Shown here piece after piece: positions 44,859-54,917 of a stretch of 64,000 nt of DNA. The DNA comes from Acinetobacter albensis (GTDB taxonomy: Bacteria > Pseudomonadota > Gammaproteobacteria > Pseudomonadales > Moraxellaceae), in contig NZ_FMBK01000009.1 in the NCBI RefSeq assembly GCF_900095025.1, positions 112,008 through 176,007 of the forward strand, given 5' to 3'. Each line of letters opens with the position of its first letter. Position 1 is the stretch's first letter. The notes below the pieces were generated by a model. It was not told the origin of the DNA. It did no database searches and saw only the letters and a list, made by a program, of their open reading frames with translations. The position numbers were made by a program, and so were the translations under genes.

Positions 44859-47753
44859 CTACTGCATCTTAATCCCAAAATAAAGTGATTTCTCTGCTTG
44901 AGGCAATAGACTAGGCAAAATAGTTTTTACTTTTGCCCCATCATCTTGCACATTGTCCCCTGTACTGGTCATAGGCAACACAGCATTCGGTTTCCATGGA
45001 ATGGTATAAGCAGGATACATGTCATTGACTGAAACATTTTTCAGCTCAGAATCACCTATATTTTTCACTGTAATTCTATAGATCAGGCAATCATTCAATT
45101 TAAGTGTTACGTTTTGGATTGAATAAACTGCATTTTTGACTGCTGAGTTATCCATTGCAGTGCAATTGGCTTGCTTGTACTGCATCTTTTGAATGTGCAG
45201 TTGATTTGAACTGACAATAATATTATCTGTATTACTTAAACTTGCCAAAATAATGCTTTGACCATTATTATCTGGTACTGCTTCTAATTTAACTTGACTA
45301 CTCATACCATTAGTAGCGATTGCTGGTGCTTGAACTTTAATCAGTAAAGCCAGTTCTGCACTTGCTGCAATAGAAAAAGCTTGATTTGAGATCATACGAT
45401 CTACTGCATCTAATATGCCGTTTTTATTGACATCTTCAAACAAGGTATAAAGAAAACCATCATTAGTAAATGGTATCAGTTTAAAGTTTATATTTTGTTC
45501 GCTTATAACACCTCGATTGAGTAATCGATGCGAGAAAACATATGTTCCTCCAGCATTGACCTGTGCTGTTTGGTCATTAAGCAGCTCAAGTAACCGCTGT
45601 TGTAAATGATCAGATGTTATAGCATTACGAATTACATCCCCTAAACCAGACTGCATGGATTCAATTGCAAACCAAATATCTTGTTTTGCATTTGCTGATC
45701 CATATAATGTAGCCACAGCACAGACTTCTCCAGTAGTATTGGCAGGCACAGTGAGTTGTGTAATTTGCTGGCCACCAGATGTACCCACTTTACACTGAGC
45801 ATTGCCTAGAGCAAAAAATTCAACTTTTAATCCAGAACTAAATGGATTAATTCCACTTTTTACTAATGTTGAATAATCTCCTGAACTTAACGTTGGCGAA
45901 ACTGCTGTACTTGATGCATATAATTGGTAGTCTTGGGCTAAATTGGCATAATTCTGAATGTTTAGAGGAAAATAGACTTTTGTATTTGCAATTGCTTTTT
46001 GTGTCCACAACGGCGTAGTACCTGTTCTACCCTCTTTTCCAATGACAAACATACCTACACCCGTTGCGGCGGCATCGGATGTAGGTGCACTTGTTGTATT
46101 ATTAGATAAATCACTTTTAGTCGCGATAAGCGTTTTTACAGTTGACGTATTGTTTGTAGAATCTAGGTCATACATTTTTGTAGATTCAATAATAGCTGTA
46201 TTTTCTACATATCCTGTAATGCTAGTGTCTGTATCTGTTACCTTTAAGTTTTTAATCGTAAATCTGTATTTAGCATAAGCTGGAATATTTCCTAAATTTA
46301 AGCCACTTCCTGAAGTCGTAGTAAAAAGTGAAGTAAGTGCATTTGTGTCCGTCCATATTGCAGGACAAGCTTTACTAGTACCATCTGTTAAATCTTCACA
46401 TACTAGAGCGGTTTGACTTGCAACTGCCCCCGTTGTGACTCTAAGTAAATTTTTAAAATTATCGCGTAATACCACACCATCTGCTTGTACTGCAGTATTA
46501 TTCGTAACATCTAATTTATAAGACACTAAGCTGTCTTTTTGAATGACAGATTCTGGAGTTAATGTTTTAACAACTGATAAGTCTATATCATCTTCTTGAA
46601 TTTTTAAGTCAAATGTAACATCTGCACTTACATTTCCACAGGCACTTAATGAGGTTGCAATTGCTTTGCTAGTGGCATCCAATGCAAAAGAAAAAGGTAG
46701 TGTGACATCCCCATTGGTCTGAGTATTACCCAAAATTTTAATCACCAAGTCATTCACTTGAACTCCTTTGGTATAGTCCAAATTGGAGTTGTAGACTGGA
46801 GTGTAATTAAAGGTCACTTTATTGGCATTTGAAGTCACTAAACCATCGGATGAGTTTAACTCAACTAGATTCGAACCAATCCGCTTATACAGTCGATAGT
46901 GAGTGCCATAAACAGCTTTTGTTTGTGTATAAGCCGTTGGGTATTCAATTTTAAATTGTAATGTAGGCATATCAGCGCTACTTAAAATTTGTCCAACAAT
47001 ATTAAATGGAACTGAATAATTCTGACCTGTTGTCTCACTTCCTTCATAAAAACGACCAGAGTCAGCACTAAACTCGACTGCTGGCTTTAAGCTTAAACTT
47101 ATATCATCAATGAAATTTCCGAGAGTTGCGTTACTCCCATAGCGTGTTGCATCAAAAATAAATTGATAGATACCACTCTGTACATTGACCTTGGCCTTAT
47201 TTCCATTGGGATTGGCAAATTTCCATTCAAATAGATTAGAAACTGACTGACTGGTTCCTATTGTTTGATCTTTTGAAAAACTGAAACGATCGGCCGAAAC
47301 TTTTCCAATATAGAATGTTGCCTGCTCATTTGTACTAGAACGTGCGGCATGTCTAAAGTTCCAGATAAATTCCTCATCTTTAAATAGACACACATTTTGG
47401 TAAAGAGCAGATTGAGCACTTGCGTTTAACTCTGCATACTGATTGGCACTGGGAGAGTTATTAATCGTACTCCAGTTACTATAACTTGTAGATGCAGCAC
47501 CTCTACCACGCCAAATCTCAATAAGTTTAGGATTAGGATGCGTTGTTAACCAGCCCTCAACGGCTGTTTCCGCAAATTGATCAGTAGTATTATTAGATGA
47601 AAGAGCCGGTTGATTAAAACCTAAATTGACAAAACTCCGCTGAATTTTGACTTTTGCCGTATCTGCTGCTGTATCTGCCGCATAGAGTGGAGATATAGCG
47701 CTTGTCCATAAAACTGAAGATGCCAGAATATGACCTAAATATCGTTTTATCAC
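44859..47753 (-). CDS. Large secreted DUF11-like surface protein (third large member of the cluster)
   Basis: A 964-residue protein with a signal peptide (about residues 1-25, ending PLYA). It is rich in S, T, N and beta strands. The N-terminal part (about 30-230) looks like a lectin-like or choice-of-anchor beta sandwich (WRGRGAASTSYSNW, then FIDDISLSL). A DUF11-type segment starts near residue 395 (DIDLSVVKTLTPESVIQKDSLVSYKLDVTN). A Ca2+-binding-like loop EDVNKNGILDAVD lies near residue 772. The C-terminus (ITVKNIGDSELKNVSVNDMYP) is another DUF11 unit. Starts one base after the OmpA gene stop. No LPXTG or barrel is seen; probably periplasmic or surface-exposed. Function unknown. Confidence 0.83.
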   Translation of the reverse strand: MIKRYLGHILASSVLWTSAISPLYAADTAADTAKVKIQRSFVNLGFNQPALSSNNTTDQFAETAVEGWLTTHPNPKLIEIWRGRGAASTSYSNWSTINNSPSANQYAELNASAQSALYQNVCLFKDEEFIWNFRHAARSSTNEQATFYIGKVSADRFSFSKDQTIGTSQSVSNLFEWKFANPNGNKAKVNVQSGIYQFIFDATRYGSNATLGNFIDDISLSLKPAVEFSADSGRFYEGSETTGQNYSVPFNIVGQILSSADMPTLQFKIEYPTAYTQTKAVYGTHYRLYKRIGSNLVELNSSDGLVTSNANKVTFNYTPVYNSNLDYTKGVQVNDLVIKILGNTQTNGDVTLPFSFALDATSKAIATSLSACGNVSADVTFDLKIQEDDIDLSVVKTLTPESVIQKDSLVSYKLDVTNNTAVQADGVVLRDNFKNLLRVTTGAVASQTALVCEDLTDGTSKACPAIWTDTNALTSLFTTTSGSGLNLGNIPAYAKYRFTIKNLKVTDTDTSITGYVENTAIIESTKMYDLDSTNNTSTVKTLIATKSDLSNNTTSAPTSDAAATGVGMFVIGKEGRTGTTPLWTQKAIANTKVYFPLNIQNYANLAQDYQLYASSTAVSPTLSSGDYSTLVKSGINPFSSGLKVEFFALGNAQCKVGTSGGQQITQLTVPANTTGEVCAVATLYGSANAKQDIWFAIESMQSGLGDVIRNAITSDHLQQRLLELLNDQTAQVNAGGTYVFSHRLLNRGVISEQNINFKLIPFTNDGFLYTLFEDVNKNGILDAVDRMISNQAFSIAASAELALLIKVQAPAIATNGMSSQVKLEAVPDNNGQSIILASLSNTDNIIVSSNQLHIQKMQYKQANCTAMDNSAVKNAVYSIQNVTLKLNDCLIYRITVKNIGDSELKNVSVNDMYPAYTIPWKPNAVLPMTSTGDNVQDDGAKVKTILPSLLPQAEKSLYFGIKMQ

Positions 47754-47754
47754 T

Positions 47755-48825
47755 TTAGTTCACCTTCAGTTTTTTCTGGCTAAATTCTGGCTGTAAGTCC
47801 TGCCACTGTGGTTCTAAAGTCACTTGAATTTGCTCGAGCTCACTTAGCTGCAACACGACTCGGCGGCTTTTGGCAGATGCTAATTGGGGTTTTATGTCCG
47901 TCTGCAAATCTTTCGCACCTTTTGCTTCAGATTGAATTCGCTCTTTTGCAATTCCTTGCGCAAGCAGATAATGCTGTACAGATTGAATACGACGCTGTGC
48001 AAGTTGTAAATTATAAAACTGGCTTGCACGATCATCTGTATAGCCTAATAACATAATATTCATTTCTGGATATAATTTTAATATAGGAATCAATTGTTTC
48101 AAAACTTTCTGACTCTCTGAACTTAACTCAGCCTGATCAAAGGCAAAATGTACTACATTTTTTAGCGTTAAATGCTGAGTAGGTGTATCTGGCTGAATTT
48201 TAATTAGAGGCCAAAATTCTGCATTTACTCCCGTACAACCTTGTCGATTTAACTGTGATAATGATGGTAATTGTTTTTTTAACTCAACATTTTTTTTTGT
48301 TAATCCTGTCGCTTGCATCACCTGATATAAAGAATTTTGTGCAGATTTAAACAATTCATTCGAATGGCGCCAACCTAACTCGCAATATTCAGCCGCCGCC
48401 CAAACTAACATAATTTCAGCATGGGCTAAAGTTTCTGGTGCTTTTTCAATTGCACCATGTTGTTTTAAATATTCAATATGTTCCCATAAATCACGGCGCA
48501 TCACTTGTGACGTACTTAATATCGGTGTGGTTAAACTTAAACTTTGATTATTCTGTAAGCCATCTACAAGCACTTGCGCATATTGAACCGCTTCTTTTCC
48601 AGCACCAGATAAACTGTGTTCAGATATTTCATTTTCTGCATAATTCAGCCACATTTTCGCTTTGTAGGCATGATATTGACTTAAATGATCTGGAAATGAA
48701 GAATGATTTAATGTTTCAGATAATATATGTATCTGCTTGCGTAAACTTACTTGTTCAGCACTATTGGCATAAACCACAGTATTTACCATGAAGACACTGG
48801 CGATTAACAATGTACGTAATCTCAT
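47755..48825 (-). CDS. OmpA-domain (peptidoglycan-binding) envelope protein of the DUF11 cluster
   Basis: A 356-residue exported protein (signal peptide about residues 1-20, ending VYA). The N-terminal 200 residues are helical with no barrel, with several K-A/A-E-rich helices. The C-terminal OmpA-like domain (about 228-330) has FAFDQAELSSESQKVL, GYTDDRASQFYNLQLAQRR (the diaminopimelate-binding D and R positions are conserved) and a K-S-R-R-V-V end. It should tether the system to peptidoglycan. It starts four bases after the giant barrel gene's stop and ends one base before the next DUF11-like gene, so all three are translationally linked. Confidence 0.88.
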   Translation of the reverse strand: MRLRTLLIASVFMVNTVVYANSAEQVSLRKQIHILSETLNHSSFPDHLSQYHAYKAKMWLNYAENEISEHSLSGAGKEAVQYAQVLVDGLQNNQSLSLTTPILSTSQVMRRDLWEHIEYLKQHGAIEKAPETLAHAEIMLVWAAAEYCELGWRHSNELFKSAQNSLYQVMQATGLTKKNVELKKQLPSLSQLNRQGCTGVNAEFWPLIKIQPDTPTQHLTLKNVVHFAFDQAELSSESQKVLKQLIPILKLYPEMNIMLLGYTDDRASQFYNLQLAQRRIQSVQHYLLAQGIAKERIQSEAKGAKDLQTDIKPQLASAKSRRVVLQLSELEQIQVTLEPQWQDLQPEFSQKKLKVN

Positions 48826-48828
48826 ATT

Positions 48829-51800
48829 CTATCGTCCCTGTTCTGGCTCTAAAGCAAAGTTTGTTTTTGCTGAACGACCACCAAACAGATCCTCATCAAA
48901 CTTAAATCTAAATCTTAAATACGCACCCTCACCTGTCGAGCTGGTATTTGCCAACTCATCATCTTGATAACCTAGGAAATTGTAACCTGCTGAAACCCAA
49001 AGATTAGTCGCCAATAAATACCCAAGCTCAGCTCCCATCAAATAGCGTGTACCTGCTCCGCGATTTGCCCATAAAGAACCTGCTTGAACACTCATATCCC
49101 AACGTTCATTTATGTCATAAATCACACGACCACTTAAAAGTTGGGTTAATGCATCACTGCTTATTTGATATTCATCCAATTTTGACCATTTCGCAGCATA
49201 CTGACCAGATAATGTTAATTTACGCTGAGGATGGTAATTGGTATGAATAGAGGTTACATAAGCCTCACGTTGAAATTCTGCTTCCAAATCGGTTGCATTA
49301 TTTTCATAGTAATATTCTATTTTTGATAATACATCCAGTTTGGTTTCATCAAAATCACGCCAAGCAAGACCTAACTGAAAACGGTTACGGAAATGATCAC
49401 CCTGATCTTGTGTTTTATTGTCTATAAAATTGAGTGTGTTTTTAGTTAATACAGTGGCATCATCCGACAACTTATAAGCATAACCAATAGTATTGATCAT
49501 AGTGTCTGACGTATCTGAACGGCGACCCTCTAAACGTGTCATCGCTTTCCAATTTTCATGCACAAGATATTCAATGCCTAGACTTGCTGCAGTTGAATCT
49601 TGGCTTACATTTTCAGTATTTTGAGACAAGCTTTGAATACGCTCGAAACTCGTATTTAAATACACGCGTGGTTTTATTTGCCAACGATTACGCAAACCTA
49701 ATGCTGCTTCTGCTTCACGATTACTCATACCGTCTGCAACACGATACTCACTAAATGCAGAACCATCTTTCATGTAATTACTAGAAATACCAAAAATCGT
49801 GCTATTGGTTTCTTGTGTATTATTCATTGAATACAAACCATCTATAGCCGAAATTACTTCATGTCGGGCATAAACTTCAGTATTTGGTAAAACTTTAACA
49901 GTACCACCTAATGCTAAAACTTGTTTTTCTGAATCAGCGACATCCTGCTCATATTCAATAAATGTGCTAGCACCCTTCCAAGGTAAATTCCCTGTGAACT
50001 TTATACGAGCAGTTGTTCCGTTATAAGGCCCTACATTCTCAGTTGCTAAAGTTGCTGCTGCAATAGTTTCATCATAATGACGCAACCCAACCTCTACTGC
50101 CAATATTTTGAAAAAATTACGCTCAAGGCTTGCAGAAAAGCCCGTACGTACTCCCTCGTTATTTTGATCTTCTGTACGAATGGCCTCAACGCGCGCCAGA
50201 CCAACTTTCGCAATCGGTACTGAGGCTTTTAGACCACTTTCTGTACGACCTGCACTAATTGTAGCGGCATCATTTTGAAAACCTTCTTCTGCTTGTTGGT
50301 GATAAGCACGTACATTAGCAAAAGCAGGTGCATATTCAAATTCAATACGTGCGGCTGTGCCTTCATTTTTATGACTGCTTGAGTCAGTACTAATTTGTGT
50401 AATTTGGTCTGCTGTAGAATCGGTATTTTTTGACTGCGCTACTTCTGCAATCAATTTGCCATATTGCCCCACTTTTATGACCGTATTTAAGCTGGCAATT
50501 TGTTCTTCTTGTAAAGGGTCATTACTTTGGACAAAAGATCCACCAATTTTTAAATGGCTTTGCATGGCATAGCTAAAGCTTAAGCCCCCTACCTGATATT
50601 CTTCACCAATTTCATCTGCTTCTACAGTAATACGAATAAAATTTGGATTAAGATCTGGATCAACACTTGATACTGCTTGTTTTAAATAAATGCTGTTGCT
50701 GAAGGTATCAATTTCATAATCTGAGAAACGTGTGAGTGCTTGCTTGGAAATAATTAACCCAGGGTTATTGCGATCACGGGTTAAAATTTCAACTTTTTCA
50801 CTATTTTCTAAAATTTGATCATTTGAAATTGCACCTAAACTATAAGGCCCAGTAATTCCCATGGCACGATTTTCTGTAACAATTTGGCGAGATTTAGTTT
50901 CGGCAGCAAATGCTGAAGCCTGTAATTTATCTCCCTCATGCCCAACTTTAATCCCTGTCAAAGAACGATTATATTGGCCTAATGCTAAACCTTCATCCTT
51001 TTCTGTACGGGTAATATAATCGCCATACACAGCATAAGAACGACCTTTATCTAAACGAACATATAACTTACTGGTTGATTGTGCATCAAATCCTTTGGCC
51101 GCAGCATCACCATAAACTGGATAATATTCATCGGGTTGAATATCACGAAATAGTCTTTGTTTAGCACTTTTATTCGAATCATAAGCAAGAGTCAAAAGAT
51201 AATCACCTTTGACTTTACCTTTAAGGAACATAGCTGCACGCCCAGTTAAAGAAGTACTATCGCCCCAGTTTGCAATTTGATTTAATTCATCTTCAAAACC
51301 ATCATTACGATTAACACTATGTAACTTATTATTGTCAAAATTATTAAAATTAATACTTCCTTCAATTAAACCAACAGCAATTAATGGACGTAGGTCAGCT
51401 TCAAATTGAATATTTACTTCTTGTTTTAACAATCCACTACTTACACGTAACTTTCCACGACCCGGTACATTTGGTGCAATGATTGGCACAATCATTTCAC
51501 CACCATCGATGAACGTTTGAATACCGGGTTCATTCGGATTCAAATCCTGAAGATCAATTATCCCCAAATCACTTTCTAAAGTGACTGCAGTGCGTGTAGC
51601 AACTTTAATACCTTGTTTGTCCTGTAATTGAACCACCAATTGTAAAATGTCACGCCCATTGGCCATAACTTTGCCAAGACTCTGTTCAACCTTAAGCTGA
51701 TCAATTTCATCCGGAACAATAATATCTAATTGTTGGCTATCCCTTACATTTCCTGCAAAATCTAGCTGTTCAACACGAATGTTATTTTTACCTGTTTTAA

Positions 51801-54800
51801 GCTCAATACCTACATACTCAATACCTTGCTTTTTTTCTTCGGCAAGTACTGCCAATTTACCACGGCGTTTTTCATCTACAGGTTGATCATTGACCCAGAT
51901 TCGTTGTGTCGCTCCTGCTGCACCTTGAACCTGAATACTAGTTTGAGCAAAGGGTAAAACTTGTCCATCTTTTAAATTTAATATTTCTAAGGCATTACTA
52001 TCACTACGTTTTAAGTAGTCTTCCAGATTTATCAATACTGTTGGTTTGACTGGATCAATGAGCAATTGTTTCTGTTTAAGAGTGTCTGTACTATTTTGAT
52101 TCAGTAGACAATTCTGATCATTATCATTGGCTAAGCAGCCATTGGTATTTTCTGATCGGACACTGGTTTGAAGATAAGAAGGTGCATCAATTGAAAGTTG
52201 CTTATTAATTGCTTTTTCAAGGTTCAGATTTTGAGTATTAATTTTGTCCTGACGCTGTTTTACCACCTCATTTAAAGGTGCTGAACATGCTCCAGCCTGA
52301 TCTGCGATTGCAAAATCTGCACGATGTAACTCACCACGTTTTACATCAACAAAACGACTCGATGGATCACCCGCATTTCGATTTGACTGGCTAATTAATT
52401 CTACACCCGCAGGTAAGGTAGTACGGTCTAATTTCAGTACATGCGTTTTAGGTGAAATCCCATAAAAATCATACTTACCTTCTCGATCAGTAATGACATA
52501 ACTTCCATCTTCCATGTATAAACGAACACCGGGCACGCCAAGTTCGCCTTTATCTTGCATACCGTTACGATTACAATCGGTATAAACCTTTCCGACTACA
52601 AAAGCATCAGAACTAAATACCCCAGGGCGCACTTTTACTTTTGCTTGTGCTTCATTGGAACTTAAACCCGTTTGATCGATTGCTTTTGCTCGATTAATAC
52701 CATCGCCATTTAAAGCATTTGGCCCAACTAAAACTCGATATTCAATTTTTGCACTAGAACTTACTGCTAAATCACCTAAGCCTAGTGTTAAATAAGGACC
52801 TTTTCCACCTTCAGGATCTGCGACAGGCTTACCATCAATCCGCATAGTATTGGCCACATAACTAAAGCCCCTAGGTAAAGTATCCTGTAATTTTACATCT
52901 CGAACCAATACATCACTTTGATTAAGCACAGTAATACTGTAGTTGGTAAAATCCCCTAATTCAACGGTGCTATCACGTGCGGTTTTTTGAACCATTAAAC
53001 CCGACTGACTGCTTATAGGGTCAATCGGAATATCAATATTCAAAGCAGGACTATTCGAGGCTAATGTAAATACACCGCCATATGAATATTGTGAATCTAC
53101 TGCCAGATTATTAAATGAACTGATCGGATATATTACTTGGTCACTGACAAAATTATATTGCTTCGCAGAGATAGTCGAAGTATCAACCAAGAGCTTATAA
53201 TTACCTTGAATAACTTGAGGATAAATGAATTCTCCTGTTATCCCAGTTACTTGTTTCGCAGGAATTGAACGTAATTCACCTGTCACACGATCAATGTCAA
53301 AAGCCACATTGTTGCCCACAGGTTGATCATTTTCATCCACCAATATAACCGTTGCCCCTGAGACTGGCTTTTGTGTTTTAGCATCAAAAACAATACCATA
53401 AGGATCGATTAATATTTGTGTTTCAATGTCTGGAATAGCTGTGGTTGCTTGGCCCTGTGCATCTAGACATTCAACTAAATTTATCGTCACCTGATCGCGT
53501 TTTAAAGTTTGCAAAACCTTATCATTTAAGTTTTTCACTGAGTTTTCTTCAGTATCTAAACTAAATTGAAATATACCTGTATTTTCACCACTTTCGAGTG
53601 CGGAAACATAAACAATATCACCCGTTAACTTTGAAATAATCTTTACACGTACTTGCTCTTTGTTGAAACGATGAGCATTACAAACAGCAGCATTCGTTTT
53701 AATATATACCGGTTCATTCACTTTACCCGTATATAAATTCTGTTGAAAATTTTCCGTGGTACTATTTAAAATTGGCTTACCAACTACTTTGGTTTGTACT
53801 TTATTAGAGAGGGTCTTTTGCGCAGTCTGACCAGCTTGATGTAATACATAAGCTTCGTTCATCACAGTACTATAACTAATAGTTGGTTGAGTTTTTACCG
53901 TCAATTTAATATGACTTTTTTGCCCGCCCGCAAAAGGTTGTTTATAAGCAACTACAGCATAACCAATTTGAGTTTTATCACTCGGTAGTTGGGTAGAATA
54001 TTGACCTTCACTTAATCTATGTAAAATCACAGCTGAAGAAGAATGGTCTATTATTTGAATATTTTCAAAGATTGTGTTCGCAGGTAATAAGTCTTCCACA
54101 ATGACCCAAGATTCCTGCTGCCCATCTACTGTAACTTTCGCAGGAGATATCGCTAAAGAACTAGAGTTGGTCACGGTAAAAGTATAATTTAATATTTGAG
54201 ATAAGTTGTTACTAGTAATGAGGTCTTGATCGACTGCTTTTTCTATTTTTAATTTTGGTTGAAAAACCTGAACAAGATCTTTTACAGTTTTCTGTATTTG
54301 GGATTCTTCTCGAATTTCGGCCGTTAAAGGTAATTCAAGCTTAGCTTGGTCAGTTGTTTGAGATGATGTATCCGCAACCACCCATAAATGTATAGTTTGG
54401 TTGGGTTGTAAAGATATACCCTGTTCTAGTAAAACATCAGAAATGTCAAAAACACCATTCTGATTCATATCAAAATAAATTTTTATATTTGTTAAATCTT
54501 TAACATTGCTGGTTTTAAAATCAAACCATGCATCTGTATTACTGGTATTAGTTACTTGATTTAACCAAATAACTTTAGAACCTGCTTCTACTTGTTGAAG
54601 TTGGCTTGGAAATAATTCAAGACCATAAAATTTTGCAATTTCTATATTTACTGCATTGGATTGGGTCGTCTTTAACAATTGCCCATCGTTTGAATCACTG
54701 ACTTCATAACTCGCATAAGCAATATTCTGAATCATTTGTCCAGCGGCAGGCATTGCAGCATGACTTTGTTGTGCAAAAAACAAAGCAGAAGCAAAAGCAG

Positions 54801-54849
54801 ATACAGATAAAGTATCTATCTTTATATTCATGACTTTTTTATTTGACAT
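48829..54849 (-). CDS. Giant multidomain outer-membrane protein: DUF11, carboxypeptidase-regulatory-like, SdrD-B-like and Big-like domains plus C-terminal beta-barrel
   Basis: I take ATG 54849, giving 2006 residues; a TTG upstream adds six. A signal peptide ends near residue 31. Visible order: an N-terminal module AGQMIQNIAYASYEVSD with the Ca2+-like loop DMNQNGVFDISD (about 123); a carboxypeptidase-regulatory-like domain (about 485-590, IDPYGIVFDAKTQKPVSGATV); a DUF11 unit (about 615-740); an SdrD-B-like unit with DCNRNGMQDKGE (about 753); an invasin/Big-like Ig domain (about 1065-1170). From about 1195, alternating strands suggest a large beta-barrel, with the penultimate strand ending RFRFKFDEDLF. 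It is probably anchored in the outer membrane with its long N-terminal part in the periplasm or outside. Not a known usher. Confidence 0.85.
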   Translation of the reverse strand: MSNKKVMNIKIDTLSVSAFASALFFAQQSHAAMPAAGQMIQNIAYASYEVSDSNDGQLLKTTQSNAVNIEIAKFYGLELFPSQLQQVEAGSKVIWLNQVTNTSNTDAWFDFKTSNVKDLTNIKIYFDMNQNGVFDISDVLLEQGISLQPNQTIHLWVVADTSSQTTDQAKLELPLTAEIREESQIQKTVKDLVQVFQPKLKIEKAVDQDLITSNNLSQILNYTFTVTNSSSLAISPAKVTVDGQQESWVIVEDLLPANTIFENIQIIDHSSSAVILHRLSEGQYSTQLPSDKTQIGYAVVAYKQPFAGGQKSHIKLTVKTQPTISYSTVMNEAYVLHQAGQTAQKTLSNKVQTKVVGKPILNSTTENFQQNLYTGKVNEPVYIKTNAAVCNAHRFNKEQVRVKIISKLTGDIVYVSALESGENTGIFQFSLDTEENSVKNLNDKVLQTLKRDQVTINLVECLDAQGQATTAIPDIETQILIDPYGIVFDAKTQKPVSGATVILVDENDQPVGNNVAFDIDRVTGELRSIPAKQVTGITGEFIYPQVIQGNYKLLVDTSTISAKQYNFVSDQVIYPISSFNNLAVDSQYSYGGVFTLASNSPALNIDIPIDPISSQSGLMVQKTARDSTVELGDFTNYSITVLNQSDVLVRDVKLQDTLPRGFSYVANTMRIDGKPVADPEGGKGPYLTLGLGDLAVSSSAKIEYRVLVGPNALNGDGINRAKAIDQTGLSSNEAQAKVKVRPGVFSSDAFVVGKVYTDCNRNGMQDKGELGVPGVRLYMEDGSYVITDREGKYDFYGISPKTHVLKLDRTTLPAGVELISQSNRNAGDPSSRFVDVKRGELHRADFAIADQAGACSAPLNEVVKQRQDKINTQNLNLEKAINKQLSIDAPSYLQTSVRSENTNGCLANDNDQNCLLNQNSTDTLKQKQLLIDPVKPTVLINLEDYLKRSDSNALEILNLKDGQVLPFAQTSIQVQGAAGATQRIWVNDQPVDEKRRGKLAVLAEEKKQGIEYVGIELKTGKNNIRVEQLDFAGNVRDSQQLDIIVPDEIDQLKVEQSLGKVMANGRDILQLVVQLQDKQGIKVATRTAVTLESDLGIIDLQDLNPNEPGIQTFIDGGEMIVPIIAPNVPGRGKLRVSSGLLKQEVNIQFEADLRPLIAVGLIEGSINFNNFDNNKLHSVNRNDGFEDELNQIANWGDSTSLTGRAAMFLKGKVKGDYLLTLAYDSNKSAKQRLFRDIQPDEYYPVYGDAAAKGFDAQSTSKLYVRLDKGRSYAVYGDYITRTEKDEGLALGQYNRSLTGIKVGHEGDKLQASAFAAETKSRQIVTENRAMGITGPYSLGAISNDQILENSEKVEILTRDRNNPGLIISKQALTRFSDYEIDTFSNSIYLKQAVSSVDPDLNPNFIRITVEADEIGEEYQVGGLSFSYAMQSHLKIGGSFVQSNDPLQEEQIASLNTVIKVGQYGKLIAEVAQSKNTDSTADQITQISTDSSSHKNEGTAARIEFEYAPAFANVRAYHQQAEEGFQNDAATISAGRTESGLKASVPIAKVGLARVEAIRTEDQNNEGVRTGFSASLERNFFKILAVEVGLRHYDETIAAATLATENVGPYNGTTARIKFTGNLPWKGASTFIEYEQDVADSEKQVLALGGTVKVLPNTEVYARHEVISAIDGLYSMNNTQETNSTIFGISSNYMKDGSAFSEYRVADGMSNREAEAALGLRNRWQIKPRVYLNTSFERIQSLSQNTENVSQDSTAASLGIEYLVHENWKAMTRLEGRRSDTSDTMINTIGYAYKLSDDATVLTKNTLNFIDNKTQDQGDHFRNRFQLGLAWRDFDETKLDVLSKIEYYYENNATDLEAEFQREAYVTSIHTNYHPQRKLTLSGQYAAKWSKLDEYQISSDALTQLLSGRVIYDINERWDMSVQAGSLWANRGAGTRYLMGAELGYLLATNLWVSAGYNFLGYQDDELANTSSTGEGAYLRFRFKFDEDLFGGRSAKTNFALEPEQGR

Positions 54850-54870
54850 AACCCCAACCCAAAACAAAAA

Positions 54871-54902
54871 ATATAAAAACTGATCCTTAAAAAAGGATCA
54901 GT
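54871..54902 (-). terminator. Internal intrinsic terminator/attenuator between the 897-residue DUF11 gene and the giant barrel gene
   Basis: A perfect 10-base stem ACTGATCCTT/AAGGATCAGT (54879-54888 and 54893-54902) with an A4/T4 loop. On the minus strand it is followed by TTTTTATATTTTTT. It lies 15 bases after the upstream gene's stop and 22 bases before the downstream ATG, so it should lower expression of the barrel, OmpA and second DUF11-like genes relative to the first two. Confidence 0.85.
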
Positions 54903-54917
54903 AAAAATTACAACTTA

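Noticed and set aside
48829..54849. Giant barrel protein considered as a chaperone-usher or TonB-dependent receptor
   Set aside because: No usher plug/PapC pattern, no neighbouring chaperone, and no TonB box or plug domain at the N-terminus. Domain order fits neither family.
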